This document shows, one piece after another, positions 27,288-36,732 of a DNA stretch of 64,000 nucleotides; the first letter of the stretch is position 1; every line of letters starts with the position of its first letter. A program made the position numbers and the translations under genes. Source of the DNA: an uncultured Lachnospiraceae bacterium (lineage in GTDB: Bacteria > Bacillota > Clostridia > Lachnospirales > Lachnospiraceae). The notes below the pieces were generated by a model, which was not told where the DNA came from, did not search any database, and was given only the letters and a program-made list of their open reading frames with translations. The DNA is taken from NCBI GenBank assembly GCA_947176065.1, contig CAMWPB010000008.1, forward strand, positions 1-64,000. Reading direction: 5' to 3'.

Positions 27288-27712
27288 TCGGCATCCATGT
27301 CAACATCGTCCGCATTAATATTTAAAGTGTTCAGTGTGCGCCGCTTTCTCCTTGCAGCCTCTGAGGCATGCAAAATATAATCCTTGACTTCCTTCGCGTG
27401 TTTGATATGTTCCAGAAAAAGCTGGGGATGCGTATTGTCCCCCGTATAGCAGGCCACCGTGCCAAGCCCGAAAATGCGTTCCGCCAGACTGGTCTTCAGT
27501 TCCACATCCTGTACTTTATATAAATAACAGTCGTTTTCCGTCGTGTTAAGCAGCCCCGCGTTAATGGTAATCACACGCTCATTCACCGTATACTTCGTAA
27601 AGCTGAAAGGCAGGCCGAAAAACAGCCATCGCTTGCGCTCCACATACTCCCGTGCGTCTTCCTTTTCCTCTCTGTCATCTATATCCTGCATTTCGCCTCT
27701 GATTTCTTCCAT
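27284..27712 (-). CDS. bacterial PH-domain protein (YdbS/DUF304-like)
   Basis: 142 residues, with an acidic N-terminal stretch and a beta-rich core (about 25-110) containing TKYTVNERVITINAGLLN and LYKVQDVELK, the pattern of bacterial PH (bPH2) domains. No membrane helix is evident, unlike many family members. The C-terminus is basic, then acidic. A good promoter lies upstream. Function is unknown. Confidence 0.75.
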   Translation of the reverse strand: MEEIRGEMQDIDDREEKEDAREYVERKRWLFFGLPFSFTKYTVNERVITINAGLLNTTENDCYLYKVQDVELKTSLAERIFGLGTVACYTGDNTHPQLFLEHIKHAKEVKDYILHASEAARRKRRTLNTLNINADDVDMDAD

Positions 27713-27752
27713 AGCCTGTCCCGCTCCCTTTTTATTTACAATGTTTACGTCT

Positions 27753-27781
27753 AGTGTATCACATCCGCCCCTATTTCACAA
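27753..27781 (-). promoter_or_regulatory. promoter of the PH-domain gene
   Basis: Minus-strand TTGTGA (27781-27776) and TACACT (27758-27753), spacing 17 nt, with a TG one base before the -10. It lies 41 nt upstream of the start codon. Confidence 0.6.
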
Positions 27782-27857
27782 TCTTCACATTCTTACCGCT
27801 GAAAGCCACGCCTTTTTTCCAAACAATATATCACCCGGCATCGTCCTTTTATCCCAC

Positions 27858-27886
27858 TTGCGCCACCCCCACCTTTGTGCTATGAT
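27858..27886 (+). promoter_or_regulatory. promoter of the nitroreductase gene
   Basis: TTGCGC at 27858-27863 and TATGAT at 27881-27886, spacing 17 nt. It lies in the divergent gap 27713-27941, which otherwise shows nothing. Confidence 0.6.
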
Positions 27887-27941
27887 ATACAAAATATAGT
27901 AAACGGATCGTAACCACACCACATCATAAGGAGGACACTAC

Positions 27942-28484
27942 ATGACCGCTAAAGACTGTATCGTAGGGCGCAGAAGCATACGGAAATTCAAGGCAGACGC
28001 CGTTTCCCGTGAACTTTTGTCCCAGATCGTCGAAACCGCTTCCTATTCGCCAAGCTGGAAGCACACACAGATCACCCGCTACATTGCCGTAGAGGGCGCG
28101 TTAAAAGAGAAAATAGCCAGAGAGTGCACCACCATGTATCCCCCTAACGGCGATATCATTGCGGCGGCTCCCGTACTGATGGCTGTTACCATTATCAAAA
28201 ACCGCAGCGGTTATGAGCGTGACGGTTCCTTCAGCACTCCCCGCGGCGACGGCTGGCAGATGTACGATGCCGGTATCGCATCCCAGAGCCTCTGCCTTGC
28301 GGCATACGAACAGGGGCTTGGTTCCGTGATCCTCGGTCTTTTTGACCAGAGCGCGGTGGAATCTCTGTTACAGCTTCCCGAGGACAGAGAGCTTGTCGCT
28401 CTCATCCCGATCGGTTATCCCGATGAGACGCCTGCTGCGCCCCGGCGTAAACCCGTGGAAGAATTGTTATCCTATATGTCATAA
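27942..28484 (+). CDS. nitroreductase-family flavoprotein
   Basis: 180 residues with AAGGAGG before the ATG. The N-terminus (GRRSIRKFKADAVS) and the SPSWKHTQ and AYEQGLGSVILG stretches are the FMN-binding pattern of small nitroreductases, which use NAD(P)H to reduce nitro compounds, quinones or other acceptors. Physiological substrate is unknown. Monocistronic, ended by a strong hairpin. Confidence 0.92.
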   Translation: MTAKDCIVGRRSIRKFKADAVSRELLSQIVETASYSPSWKHTQITRYIAVEGALKEKIARECTTMYPPNGDIIAAAPVLMAVTIIKNRSGYERDGSFSTPRGDGWQMYDAGIASQSLCLAAYEQGLGSVILGLFDQSAVESLLQLPEDRELVALIPIGYPDETPAAPRRKPVEELLSYMS

Positions 28485-28487
28485 ACC

Positions 28488-28521
28488 AAAAATAGAAGAG
28501 ATTTTTCTCTTCTATTTTTTT
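28488..28521 (+). terminator. intrinsic terminator between nitroreductase and pyrB
   Basis: AAAAATAGAAGAG pairs with CTCTTCTATTTTT, followed by further T. It starts 4 nt after the nitroreductase stop and lies 37 nt before pyrB, so it could also act as an attenuator on transcripts entering pyrB. Confidence 0.85.
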
Positions 28522-28557
28522 GGACCATACAGCACAGCAAAGGAGTGATACATCTTT

Positions 28558-29472
28558 ATGAGACATTTAATGAACCCCCTTGATTTTTCCGTGGAGGAGC
28601 TGGACAGACTCTTTGATCTGGCAGGCCGGATCGAGGCCGATCCCGCAAAATACGCCCACGCCTGTGAGGGCAAAAAACTGGCCACCTGCTTTTACGAGCC
28701 GAGCACGCGCACACGCCTGAGTTTTGAGGCCGCCATGCTGAATCTGGGCGGACAGGTTCTGGGCTTTTCCGACGCGGCTTCCTCTTCCGCCGCAAAAGGC
28801 GAGAGCGTTTCCGACACCATCCGCATCATCTCCTGTTACGCGGATATCTGCGCCATGCGCCATCCCAAGGAGGGCGCGCCCATGGTAGCCGCGGAGCGTT
28901 CCGGTATTCCCGTCATCAACGCAGGGGACGGCGGCCACCAGCACCCCACCCAGACCCTCACGGATCTGCTTACCATCCGCTCCTTAAAAGGAAGACTCAG
29001 CGGCTTTACCATAGGTCTGTGCGGCGACCTGAAATTCGGAAGAACCGCGCACTCTCTCATCAACGCCCTGATCCGCTACCCCGATATCCGTTTCATCTTC
29101 ATCTCCCCCGAAGAGCTGAAGGTGCCAGACTACATCACGGACATGCTGACGGAAAAGGCCATCCCTTTCGAGGAAGTGATCCGTCTGGAGGACTGTATGC
29201 CGGCGCTTGATCTCCTCTATATGACCAGAGTACAGAAGGAGCGCTTCTTTAACGAAGAGGACTATGTAAGGCTGAAAGACTTCTATATTCTGGACAAGAA
29301 GAAACTGTCCGCCGCGGGGGACGATATGCTGGTGCTCCATCCACTGCCCCGGGTCAATGAAATTTCCGTGGAGGTGGATGATGACCCCCGCGCCGTCTAT
29401 TTCAAACAGGCGCAGTACGGCGTCTATGTGAGAATGGCGTTAATACTGACACTGCTCGGCATCGAGAACTGA
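28558..29472 (+). CDS. pyrB: aspartate carbamoyltransferase catalytic subunit
   Basis: Condenses carbamoyl phosphate with aspartate in UMP synthesis. 304 residues with the carbamoyl-phosphate loop [13 protein letters not shown] near residue 45, the DGGHQHPTQ motif, and HPLPRVNEI near the C-terminus. AAGGAG precedes the ATG. The regulatory subunit gene follows 80 nt downstream, so an allosteric holoenzyme is expected. No upstream promoter separate from the nitroreductase terminator could be placed with confidence. Confidence 0.97.
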   Translation: MRHLMNPLDFSVEELDRLFDLAGRIEADPAKYAHACEGKKLATCFYEPSTRTRLSFEAAMLNLGGQVLGFSDAASSSAAKGESVSDTIRIISCYADICAMRHPKEGAPMVAAERSGIPVINAGDGGHQHPTQTLTDLLTIRSLKGRLSGFTIGLCGDLKFGRTAHSLINALIRYPDIRFIFISPEELKVPDYITDMLTEKAIPFEEVIRLEDCMPALDLLYMTRVQKERFFNEEDYVRLKDFYILDKKKLSAAGDDMLVLHPLPRVNEISVEVDDDPRAVYFKQAQYGVYVRMALILTLLGIEN

Positions 29473-29552
29473 CTCCGTAATATAACAACCGTTATGAAAT
29501 ATTTTATGCCGCAGCTTCGACTGGGGCAGATCAAAAAGGAAGGTATCGCCAT

Positions 29553-29990
29553 ATGTTAAATGTAGGAAAAATTGAGGAGGGCTTCGTGCTCGACCATATT
29601 GAAGCGGGCAAAAGCCTTAAAATCTATCATCACCTGAAACTGGACAAGCTGGATTGTACGGTAGCGATCATCAAGAACGCCCGCAGCAACAAGATGGGAA
29701 AAAAGGATATCCTGAAGGTAGAGTGTGATATCAACACACTGAACCTGGATATCCTTGCCGTAATCGACCACAACATCACCGTCAATGTAATCAAGGACGG
29801 TAAAATAGTGGATAAGAAGGAGCTTGTGCTCCCCCGTGAAATTCACAACGTACTGAAATGCAAAAATCCGCGCTGCATCACTTCCATTGAGCAGGAGCTG
29901 CCGCACATCTTCGTACTGGCGGACGAGGAAAAGGAAATCTACCGCTGTAAATACTGTGAAGAAAAAGCGGGCAATTCCTCTACGTGGTAA
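29553..29990 (+). CDS. pyrI: aspartate carbamoyltransferase regulatory subunit
   Basis: 145 residues that bind nucleotides and link catalytic trimers. The zinc site is visible as CKNPRC and, later, CKYC. The N-terminal allosteric domain carries LKLDKLDCTVAIIKNA. AAGGAAGG lies before the ATG. It ends overlapping by 11 nt the convergent HD-GYP gene. Confidence 0.96.
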   Translation: MLNVGKIEEGFVLDHIEAGKSLKIYHHLKLDKLDCTVAIIKNARSNKMGKKDILKVECDINTLNLDILAVIDHNITVNVIKDGKIVDKKELVLPREIHNVLKCKNPRCITSIEQELPHIFVLADEEKEIYRCKYCEEKAGNSSTW

Positions 29991-30741
29991 GCGCCCTGCC
30001 GCGCTCTGCTTTCTCCTCAAGCTCTCTTCGGGCTTTGCCCAGACATAACAGGAGCTTGGGGGAAAACTGACCGCATTCTCCCCGCATAATCATATCATAT
30101 GCCTCTGCGGGCGTGTACGCGCTCTTATAGCAGCGTTCGCTGGTTAACGCATCGTAGACGTCCGCCAGGGAAACGATCTGTGCTGCGATGGGAATTTCCT
30201 CCCCTTTCAGCCCTTCGGGATATCCTTTCCCGTCGTAACGCTCATGATGATACCGGCAGATTTCATAGCCTGCCCTGCCGTATTCCCCTTCCTGTATATC
30301 TCCCAGCATGTCAATGATCTCACACCCCTTTGTGGTGTGCGTCTTCATCACTTCAAATTCCTGCGCGGTGAGTTTTCCCGGCTTTAAAAGAACAGCGTCC
30401 GGGATCGCGATTTTTCCCACATCATGCAAAGCAGCCGCCTCTGTAATCACATCGACGGCTTCTTGATCCAATTGATATTCCGGGCATACCTTTGCCAGAT
30501 GCCCCGCGAGGATTCTTGTAAAATCCTTCACACGCCTCACATGGTCGCCCGACTCCAGATTGCGGAACTCCACCACATTGCTCAGGGTTTCTATGATGCG
30601 TTCATTCATCCGCTTAAGCTCCAGCGCCTGTTTCTGCAGCACGCTGGTCTGCAGCTTCACCAATTCTTCCAAATGGCGTTTCGTATAATAAGTCCCGCCA
30701 TCCTTATCATTCGTGCGTGAACCTACGCCCGAATTATACAT
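29980..30741 (-). CDS. HD-GYP domain phosphohydrolase
   Basis: 253 residues from the ATG at 30741 (AGAGAGG 10 nt upstream); a GTG at 30780 would place the start inside the intergenic repeat and is rejected. A short coiled-coil (about 15-50) precedes an HD-GYP domain with LHDVGKIAIPD and HHERYDGKGYPEGL, complete metal ligands and GYP signature. Such domains hydrolyse cyclic di-GMP to GMP, though some act on other nucleotides. It lies downstream of pnp, separated by a hairpin element. No receiver domain is fused. Confidence 0.9.
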   Translation of the reverse strand: MYNSGVGSRTNDKDGGTYYTKRHLEELVKLQTSVLQKQALELKRMNERIIETLSNVVEFRNLESGDHVRRVKDFTRILAGHLAKVCPEYQLDQEAVDVITEAAALHDVGKIAIPDAVLLKPGKLTAQEFEVMKTHTTKGCEIIDMLGDIQEGEYGRAGYEICRYHHERYDGKGYPEGLKGEEIPIAAQIVSLADVYDALTSERCYKSAYTPAEAYDMIMRGECGQFSPKLLLCLGKARRELEEKAERGRALTT

Positions 30742-30766
30742 TACATGATATCCTCTCTTAATCCAC

Positions 30767-30855
30767 GGAGAATGCGACACATTCTCCCACGTAATATCCA
30801 GTACTTCCTGGCGTCCCGCCCGCTGGCGGGACGTCTTTAGAAGTATTTCTTACGT
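30767..30855 (-). repeat. composite post-stop hairpin element, copy 2 (after pnp)
   Basis: Part B (30789-30855) begins directly at the pnp stop. It pairs ACGTAA/TTACGT, then AGTACTTCC/AGAAGTATT (with wobbles), then GTCCCGCC/GGCGGGAC, with TATCC, TGGC and GTCTTT internal loops. Part A (30767-30787) is GGAGAATG/CATTCTCC with a 5-nt loop. Against copy 1 the base stem and apical stem differ in sequence but keep pairing. Confidence 0.8.
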
Positions 30856-32946
30856 TTAGACCTGCGCCACATCCTTCATGGAGAAGCTGATTCTGCCCAT
30901 CTTGTCCTTGCCCAGACACACCACCGTCACCTTGTCTCCAAGAGTCAGAACATCCTCCACACGGTTGATTCTCTCCTTCGCAATCTTGGAGATGTGAACC
31001 ATACCTTCCTTGCCCGGTGCAAACTCAATGAATGCGCCGAACTCCTTGATGCTCACTACGGTACCCTGGAAAATCTGTCCTTCCTCGAAGTCCGTGGTGA
31101 TCATCTTGATCATATCCACAGCCTTGTCCATCATCTCTGCCTCCGTACCGCAGACAGAAACCTGACCCTCGTCGTTGATATCAATCTTCACGCCCGTGCG
31201 TGCAATAATCTCATTGATGGTCTTGCCGCGCTGTCCAACCACATCGCCGATCTTCTCGGGATCGATCTGGATGGAAATAATCTTGGGCGCATAAGGCCCA
31301 ACCTCCTTGCGGGGTGCGGAAATGGCAGGACTCATGCAGTTTGCCATGATAAACTCTCTCGCCTCGCGGCATCTCTCAATCGCGCCCTCCACAATAGGCT
31401 TCGTCAGGCCATGGATCTTAATATCCATCTGGATCGCCGTGATGCCGTCATGGGTACCCGTCACCTTAAAGTCCATATCGCCGAAGAAATCCTCAAGCCC
31501 CTGAATATCTGTCAGAAGCACGAAATCGTCATCCGTATCGCCCGTTACCAGACCGCAGGAGATACCCGCCACCATCTTCTTGATCGGCACGCCCGCCGCC
31601 ATCAGGGACATGCAGGACGCACAGGTGGAAGCCATGGAGGTAGAACCGTTGGATTCAAAGGTCTCCGACACGGTGCGGATTGCATAAGGGAATTCCTCCT
31701 CGGAGGGAAGCACCGGCAAAAGCGCTCTCTCCGCCAGTGCGCCGTGGCCGATCTCTCTTCTGCCCGGACCTCTGCTCACCTTCGTCTCGCCTACCGAGTA
31801 GGACGGGAAATTGTAGTGGTGCATATATCTCTTGCCCGTGATATTCGGGTCTAAGCCGTCCACCTTCTGCAATTCCGAAAGAGGCGCCAGCGTACATACA
31901 TTACAGATCTGTGTCTGTCCCCTCGTAAACATAGCGGAACCGTGCACTCTGGGTATGATATCCACCTCGGCCGCCAGCGGACGGATCTGGTCTAACGCCC
32001 TGCCGTCGGGACGCTTGTGATCCTTTAAGATCATCTTGCGCACGGTCTTTTTCTGATACTGGTATACCGCCTCGCCGAGTACCGCCAGATATTCCTCGTT
32101 CTCCGCGAAAGCCTCCTCCAGTCTGGCCGTGATATTTCTGATATTCTCCTCGCGCACCTGCTTCTCGTCGGTGAAGACAGCCGTCTCCATCTCCTCGGGT
32201 GTCACGACTTTTTTCATATCCTCAAACATCTGCTCTGGAACTGCGCAGCTCTCATAAGTGTGCTTGGGCTTGCCCACCTCGGCCACGATCTGATTGATAA
32301 ACGCAATCAGCGTCTGGTTTATCTCATGAGCCTTGTAGATCGCCTCCAGCACCTTCGCCTCCGGCACCTCGTTGGCGCCCGCCTCAATCATCATCACCTT
32401 CTCTGCGGTGGAAGCCACCGTCATTTTCAGGTCACCCTTGTCCCACTGTTCCTGGGAAGGATTGACAATCAGCTCGCCGTCCACCATACCCATCTGCGTC
32501 ATCGCGCAGGGGCCTGCAAAGGGGATATCCGAGATACATGTCGCAATGGCCGTTCCGATCATGGCCACCAGCTCCGGGCGGCATGCGGGATCCACGCTCA
32601 TCACCAGATTGTTTAAGGTTACGTCGTTGCGGTAATCCTTCGGGAATAAAGGTCTCATGGGACGGTCGATCACGCGGCTTGTGAGAATCGCGTTCTCGGA
32701 GGGCTTACCCTCTCTCTTGTTGAAACCGCCGGGAATCTTACCCACAGAATAAAACTTCTCCTCATATTCCACGCTGCAGGGGAAGAAATCAATGCCGTCC
32801 CTTGGTTTATCGGAGGCCGTCGCCGTGGATAACACGGTGGTCTCACCATACTGCATAAAAGCGCAGCCGTTTGCCTGTTTACCGACTCTGCCGATGTCCA
32901 CACGAAGGGTGCGTCCGGCGAGCTCTAAGGTATAACTCTTGTACAT
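30856..32946 (-). CDS. pnp: polynucleotide phosphorylase
   Basis: 3'-5' phosphorolytic exoribonuclease of RNA turnover. 696 residues: two RNase PH-like domains joined by a helical linker, with FNKREGKPSE and GRREIGHGALAERAL in the cores. A KH domain (about 555-610, IGDVVGQRGKTINEI) and a C-terminal S1 domain (about 620-692) follow. GGAGAGAGG precedes the ATG. It lies after rpsO, the usual order. The S1 domain ends close to the stop, without a long tail. Confidence 0.97.
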   Translation of the reverse strand: MYKSYTLELAGRTLRVDIGRVGKQANGCAFMQYGETTVLSTATASDKPRDGIDFFPCSVEYEEKFYSVGKIPGGFNKREGKPSENAILTSRVIDRPMRPLFPKDYRNDVTLNNLVMSVDPACRPELVAMIGTAIATCISDIPFAGPCAMTQMGMVDGELIVNPSQEQWDKGDLKMTVASTAEKVMMIEAGANEVPEAKVLEAIYKAHEINQTLIAFINQIVAEVGKPKHTYESCAVPEQMFEDMKKVVTPEEMETAVFTDEKQVREENIRNITARLEEAFAENEEYLAVLGEAVYQYQKKTVRKMILKDHKRPDGRALDQIRPLAAEVDIIPRVHGSAMFTRGQTQICNVCTLAPLSELQKVDGLDPNITGKRYMHHYNFPSYSVGETKVSRGPGRREIGHGALAERALLPVLPSEEEFPYAIRTVSETFESNGSTSMASTCASCMSLMAAGVPIKKMVAGISCGLVTGDTDDDFVLLTDIQGLEDFFGDMDFKVTGTHDGITAIQMDIKIHGLTKPIVEGAIERCREAREFIMANCMSPAISAPRKEVGPYAPKIISIQIDPEKIGDVVGQRGKTINEIIARTGVKIDINDEGQVSVCGTEAEMMDKAVDMIKMITTDFEEGQIFQGTVVSIKEFGAFIEFAPGKEGMVHISKIAKERINRVEDVLTLGDKVTVVCLGKDKMGRISFSMKDVAQV

Positions 32947-32982
32947 AATCCTCTCTCCTTCTTTTCTTCTTTAAAACCAGTA

Positions 32983-33023
32983 GAGCGGATTTAGGGTCGG
33001 ACCTGCCAACCCTATCTCCGCTC
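32983..33023 (-). ncRNA. rpsO-pnp intergenic hairpin
   Basis: GAGCGGA pairs with TCCGCTC and inner AGGGT with ACCCT around a small GG/CC core. No T run follows, so it is not a terminator. In Escherichia coli a hairpin in this spot is the RNase III site through which PNPase controls its own mRNA; a similar role here is inference. Confidence 0.5.
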
Positions 33024-33034
33024 ATCATCCCTTA

Positions 33035-33301
33035 CTATTTACGAAGTCCAAGCTTCTCGATCAGTGCACGATATCTCTCAATATCCTTATCTTTCAGATA
33101 GCCGAGCAGGCCGCGTCTCTGACCTACCATTTTCAGAAGGCCTCTTCTGGAGTGGTGATCCTTCGGATTCTCCTTCAGATGCTCTGTCAGCTCCTGAATC
33201 CTTGCCGTCAGAACCGCTACCTGTACCTCCGGCGAACCGGTGTCGCCCTCAGTTCTGGCATACTCTTTGATAATCGCTGTCTTCTTTTCCTTAGAAATCA
33301 T
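33035..33301 (-). CDS. rpsO: 30S ribosomal protein S15
   Basis: 88 residues, the usual length, binding the central domain of 16S rRNA. The conserved [17 protein letters not shown] and [10 protein letters not shown] segments are present. AAAGGAG lies before the ATG. A leader of about 95 nt separates it from its promoter and could hold an autoregulatory site, as known for S15 in several bacteria. pnp follows. Confidence 0.98.
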   Translation of the reverse strand: MISKEKKTAIIKEYARTEGDTGSPEVQVAVLTARIQELTEHLKENPKDHHSRRGLLKMVGQRRGLLGYLKDKDIERYRALIEKLGLRK

Positions 33302-33399
33302 AATTTCTCCTTTCCTTCAGGGGGCTGCCCTGACAACCGCCTGACACCAAGAAGGGGTCGGAGTGTCCCGCCTCTGCGTGCCGGCTGAAATTCATACCG

Positions 33400-33801
33400 T
33401 CATATTTTACCACAGCGTTTCTCTATTGTAAAGCCTGTTTTGCCCATCTTTGCGATAATTTCATCGTACTGCCCGTACATTTTCTGCACTTCGTTCTCCA
33501 ATATATAATAGTGGCGCACATAAGGTATGAGCAGTATAAGAAAGGCCGCCACCACAAGAAGCCAGCTTCCCGCGCCCTCCGTTCCCAGAGCCATCAGCAG
33601 AAAAGCCATTCCCACGGACAGCACGGCAAACAGGGCAAAGATCACCGTGACAATCAGATGAATCAGCCTCTCATGCTGAAAAAATCCCACCTGCACGAGA
33701 TGCTCCTCCCGGATCTGTTCCCAGTCGGCGTCTTCCCGCAAAAGCAGTTCATCCATATATTTTCGATAAGTTAAAATGCGTTTTTCCATCCTTCCATCCA
33801 T
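33400..33801 (-). CDS. hypothetical membrane protein with two helices
   Basis: Up to 133 residues, no family recognised. An N-terminal charged helical region (about 5-40) is followed by two hydrophobic segments (about 46-72 and 78-96) and a charged C-terminal tail. Starts at 33801 or at an internal ATG (33789) are both possible because no clear Shine-Dalgarno site decides. It lies 24 nt after the NlpC/P60 gene on the same strand and is probably co-transcribed. Confidence 0.6.
   Translation of the reverse strand: MDGRMEKRILTYRKYMDELLLREDADWEQIREEHLVQVGFFQHERLIHLIVTVIFALFAVLSVGMAFLLMALGTEGAGSWLLVVAAFLILLIPYVRHYYILENEVQKMYGQYDEIIAKMGKTGFTIEKRCGKI
33404..33432 (-). promoter_or_regulatory. promoter of rpsO-pnp
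   Basis: Minus-strand TTTACA (33432-33427) and TAAAAT (33409-33404), spacing 17 nt. It overlaps the last codons of the upstream hypothetical gene. Confidence 0.7.
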
Positions 33802-33825
33802 TCCGACACGATTGTCCGCACTGTC

Positions 33826-34968
33826 TCAGTCGTACAGTATCCTCACCGCCTTGAAGGGCGTACGGTAAGACACGTTGGAAATCTTAATTCCCGTCTTTGG
33901 ACTGCTGGCATGCACGACCTGCCCGTTTCCGATATAAATCGCCACATGGTTGATGGTTTTGCCCTTTGCATAGAAAATCAGATCACCCGGCTTCGCCTCC
34001 GACACTTTGATGGTAGTGCCGCAGTTTGCCTGCGCCCTGGAATTCCGGGGGAGTTTCACGCCGTACTTCTTAAAGACACTCATAACAAAGCCGGAGCAGT
34101 CCGCTCCCTTCGTCAGGCTGGTGCCGCCCCACACATAGGGATTGCCGATAAACTCCTTCGCATACTGGCAGATATCTACCCGCACATCCGAAATTCCCTG
34201 CCCGTAAAGCAGCTCCGACATGGTGACCGCCGTACCAAGCTCCGCGCTGACTTCCACATACTCCGCCGACACAAAGACCTCGTCGTCGTCCAGCAGCACC
34301 TTGACCCAGTCGCCCTCCACGGCCGCCACTTCCAGCTCCTCGCCCTCGGCTACCAGCGTAATCACCTCTGACTCCGTATTCGCCTCCGCCCTGACCTTCA
34401 GACTGTCAGTGACCACCCTCGCAACGGTAGTCGCCAACTCCTCCGCCTTAAACTTCGCGGGAACTCCCGTCAGAAGGTACTCAAGGCTCACATATCCCTC
34501 CACGCTGCCTGACTTGATATGGGCCCATGTATCGTCCGTGTCAATCACCTCGCAGGCTGCGTTTCTGGGCAGTTTTCCCACAAGCCTGCCGTCCTCCGCC
34601 GCAATGGCGCGGATATTCAGATTATCGCTCACATCCGCGATGCCCAGATTCGTATAGCCCCAGTTGGCGTTCTTCGCCCGTTCGTAGGCAAGCTCGTAAT
34701 CCTCCGCCGTCTTATCGGAAATCAGGATCGCGCCTGACCCGATGGCCTCCCCGTCCAGCACATCCTGCGCCGTCTCCGCCTCATCCTCCGGGCCGGCTAC
34801 CTCCGCACTGTTGCCGCTGACCTGCCCGGCCTCCTCCGAAGGCTCCTTGTCCAGCCGCAGCTGCCCGATCGGCAAAAGATCAGGCACAGGCATGGATGCC
34901 TGTACCGTAAATGACGTATACATAATCATAACGCTTGTTATTATAAGTAGCACTTTCCGTCTCTTCAT
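33826..34968 (-). CDS. secreted SH3b-NlpC/P60 cell-wall hydrolase
   Basis: 380 residues from the ATG at 34968; the GTG at 35001 would spoil the signal peptide. Signal sequence (about 1-25), then an acidic linker, two SH3b-type domains (about 105-165 and 180-245, with NIRAIAAEDGRLVGKL and LKVRAEANTESE), and a C-terminal NlpC/P60 peptidase (about 260-380). The catalytic Cys lies in GADCSGFV and the His in NHVAIYIG. Such enzymes cut gamma-D-Glu-diamino acid bonds in peptidoglycan. Its start lies 37 nt after the transporter gene. Confidence 0.93.
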   Translation of the reverse strand: MKRRKVLLIITSVMIMYTSFTVQASMPVPDLLPIGQLRLDKEPSEEAGQVSGNSAEVAGPEDEAETAQDVLDGEAIGSGAILISDKTAEDYELAYERAKNANWGYTNLGIADVSDNLNIRAIAAEDGRLVGKLPRNAACEVIDTDDTWAHIKSGSVEGYVSLEYLLTGVPAKFKAEELATTVARVVTDSLKVRAEANTESEVITLVAEGEELEVAAVEGDWVKVLLDDDEVFVSAEYVEVSAELGTAVTMSELLYGQGISDVRVDICQYAKEFIGNPYVWGGTSLTKGADCSGFVMSVFKKYGVKLPRNSRAQANCGTTIKVSEAKPGDLIFYAKGKTINHVAIYIGNGQVVHASSPKTGIKISNVSYRTPFKAVRILYD

Positions 34969-35004
34969 CCGGAACCAATTCCTCTCTGTCCTCTGCCGCA
35001 CATT

Positions 35005-36639
35005 CTAGTTCGGCTCAAAATAGCTGTTTGCGAAAGCAATATTTGTGGCATGATCCGCCACTCTCTCAAGCCCCGACACGATATCCGAGAACATCGCGCC
35101 TGCCTCAGGCGTACACTCGTTGTTGGAAAGCCGCTCGATATGACGCTGCTGCAGCTCCTTTTCCTTCTCGTCTATGGCCTCTTCCAGATTTCTGATATCC
35201 TCCACATGCTCCTCCGTGCTCTTGACAAACATTTCAAAGGAGAACCGCAGAAGCGTATTGACCATATCCATCATCTCGCCCAGCTCACGCTGCGCCGCCT
35301 TGGAGAAGCCGACGCCGGTCTTCTCCCTCTGTACCGCCGCATCCACAATGTTTTCCGCATGGTCGCCGATACGCTCAATGTCGTTTACCACATGGAACAG
35401 CGCGCCGATACTCTTCAAGTCCTCGATCGGCAGGGTTGTCTGGTTAATTTTCACCAGATAGTTGGTGATGGCATGGCTTAAGAAGTCGATATTCTTCTCC
35501 ACCTCGTAAACCTCGTCAATCTCCTCCTGATCCAGCGTAATGAGCGCATTCATGGCCCGGTTCAGATTTTCATCCGCGAGGGCTCCCATACGGTCAAGCT
35601 CCTTGATCACCTCCACCACCGCCGTAGCCGGATTTAAGACTACCTTCTCACCGATATACTTAAGCTGGTAGCTGTCCCGGTAACCAATCTTCTTGTCGTC
35701 GCCGGGCACCAGCACATAAGTCAGCTTCACGATCTGTTTGACAAAAGGCATCATGATGATAACCTGAAAAACCTTAATCAATATATGGGCGTACGCGACC
35801 ATCCGGCCCGGATCGCCATGAGCCAGAACAGAGAGACCGCCAACAATCTGCTCCACGGCCAGCGAAAATATTATGTAAACTACAATCGTACCAATCACAT
35901 TGAAAACCAGATGGATCGCCGCCGCTCTCTTTGCGTCTTTCTTACCGGTCAGAGAGGCAAGCAGCGCTGAAGTGCAGGCGCCGATATTACAGCCCAGAAT
36001 AATAAACATGCCGATATCCATACTCATCAGCCCCTGATTCGCCAGAAGCACCATGATACTGACCGTCACGGAGGAACTCTGGATCACCGCCGTCAGTATG
36101 GTTCCCAGAAGGACCGCCAGAAGCGGGGATTTCAGGGAAGCAAACATAAGCAGCACCGCCGGGGAATCCTTCATGCCCGACATGGCGCCGGACATGGTAC
36201 TCAGCCCCATAAAAAGGACGCCGAAGCCGATAATCACCTCTCCCCATCGCGCTATTTTCTGTTTCTTTACAAACATGATAATGAGCACGCCCACAAGCAG
36301 AATCACGGGAGCCGCTTTCTCTAATTTAAAGGAAACGAGGAGCGCCGTTACTGTCGTACCGATATTCGCGCCGAAGATCACGCCCGCCGCCTGCGTGAGC
36401 GTCATCAGACCTGAGTTGACAAAACTGACCACCATGACCGTACATGCCGATGAGGACTGAATGACCGCCGTAAAAAACACACCTACCAAAATAGCCGTAA
36501 AACGGTTGGTCGTCAACCGCTCCAGTATCCCTCTCAGCTTGGCGCCCGCAACCTTCTCGATGCTGTCGCTCATAATGCGCATACCATACAGGAACAGCCC
36601 CAGGCCGCCCGCCATGGAAAGAATAATCGATATACTCAT
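35005..36639 (-). CDS. Na+/phosphate cotransporter with PhoU-like domain
   Basis: 544 residues. The membrane half (about 1-310) has two inverted repeats with the QSSSA and QSSSVT motifs typical of Na/Pi-II symporters (NptA/YjbB type). The cytoplasmic half (about 340-540) is a PhoU-like helical bundle. It imports or exports phosphate with sodium. A strong promoter lies upstream. Co-transcribed with the wall hydrolase gene. Confidence 0.93.
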   Translation of the reverse strand: MSISIILSMAGGLGLFLYGMRIMSDSIEKVAGAKLRGILERLTTNRFTAILVGVFFTAVIQSSSACTVMVVSFVNSGLMTLTQAAGVIFGANIGTTVTALLVSFKLEKAAPVILLVGVLIIMFVKKQKIARWGEVIIGFGVLFMGLSTMSGAMSGMKDSPAVLLMFASLKSPLLAVLLGTILTAVIQSSSVTVSIMVLLANQGLMSMDIGMFIILGCNIGACTSALLASLTGKKDAKRAAAIHLVFNVIGTIVVYIIFSLAVEQIVGGLSVLAHGDPGRMVAYAHILIKVFQVIIMMPFVKQIVKLTYVLVPGDDKKIGYRDSYQLKYIGEKVVLNPATAVVEVIKELDRMGALADENLNRAMNALITLDQEEIDEVYEVEKNIDFLSHAITNYLVKINQTTLPIEDLKSIGALFHVVNDIERIGDHAENIVDAAVQREKTGVGFSKAAQRELGEMMDMVNTLLRFSFEMFVKSTEEHVEDIRNLEEAIDEKEKELQQRHIERLSNNECTPEAGAMFSDIVSGLERVADHATNIAFANSYFEPN

Positions 36640-36695
36640 CTCTATTCAGATATCCTTCCTTTGTTCTTTTCCCCATTGAAAAGCTACACGGTTCT

Positions 36696-36724
36696 ATTGT
36701 ATCGAAAAAAAAATCCTCTTACAA
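36696..36724 (-). promoter_or_regulatory. promoter of the Na/Pi transporter operon
   Basis: Minus-strand TTGTAA (36724-36719) and TACAAT (36701-36696), spacing 17 nt, with a long T run in the spacer. Confidence 0.65.
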
Positions 36725-36732
36725 CCCCTTAC

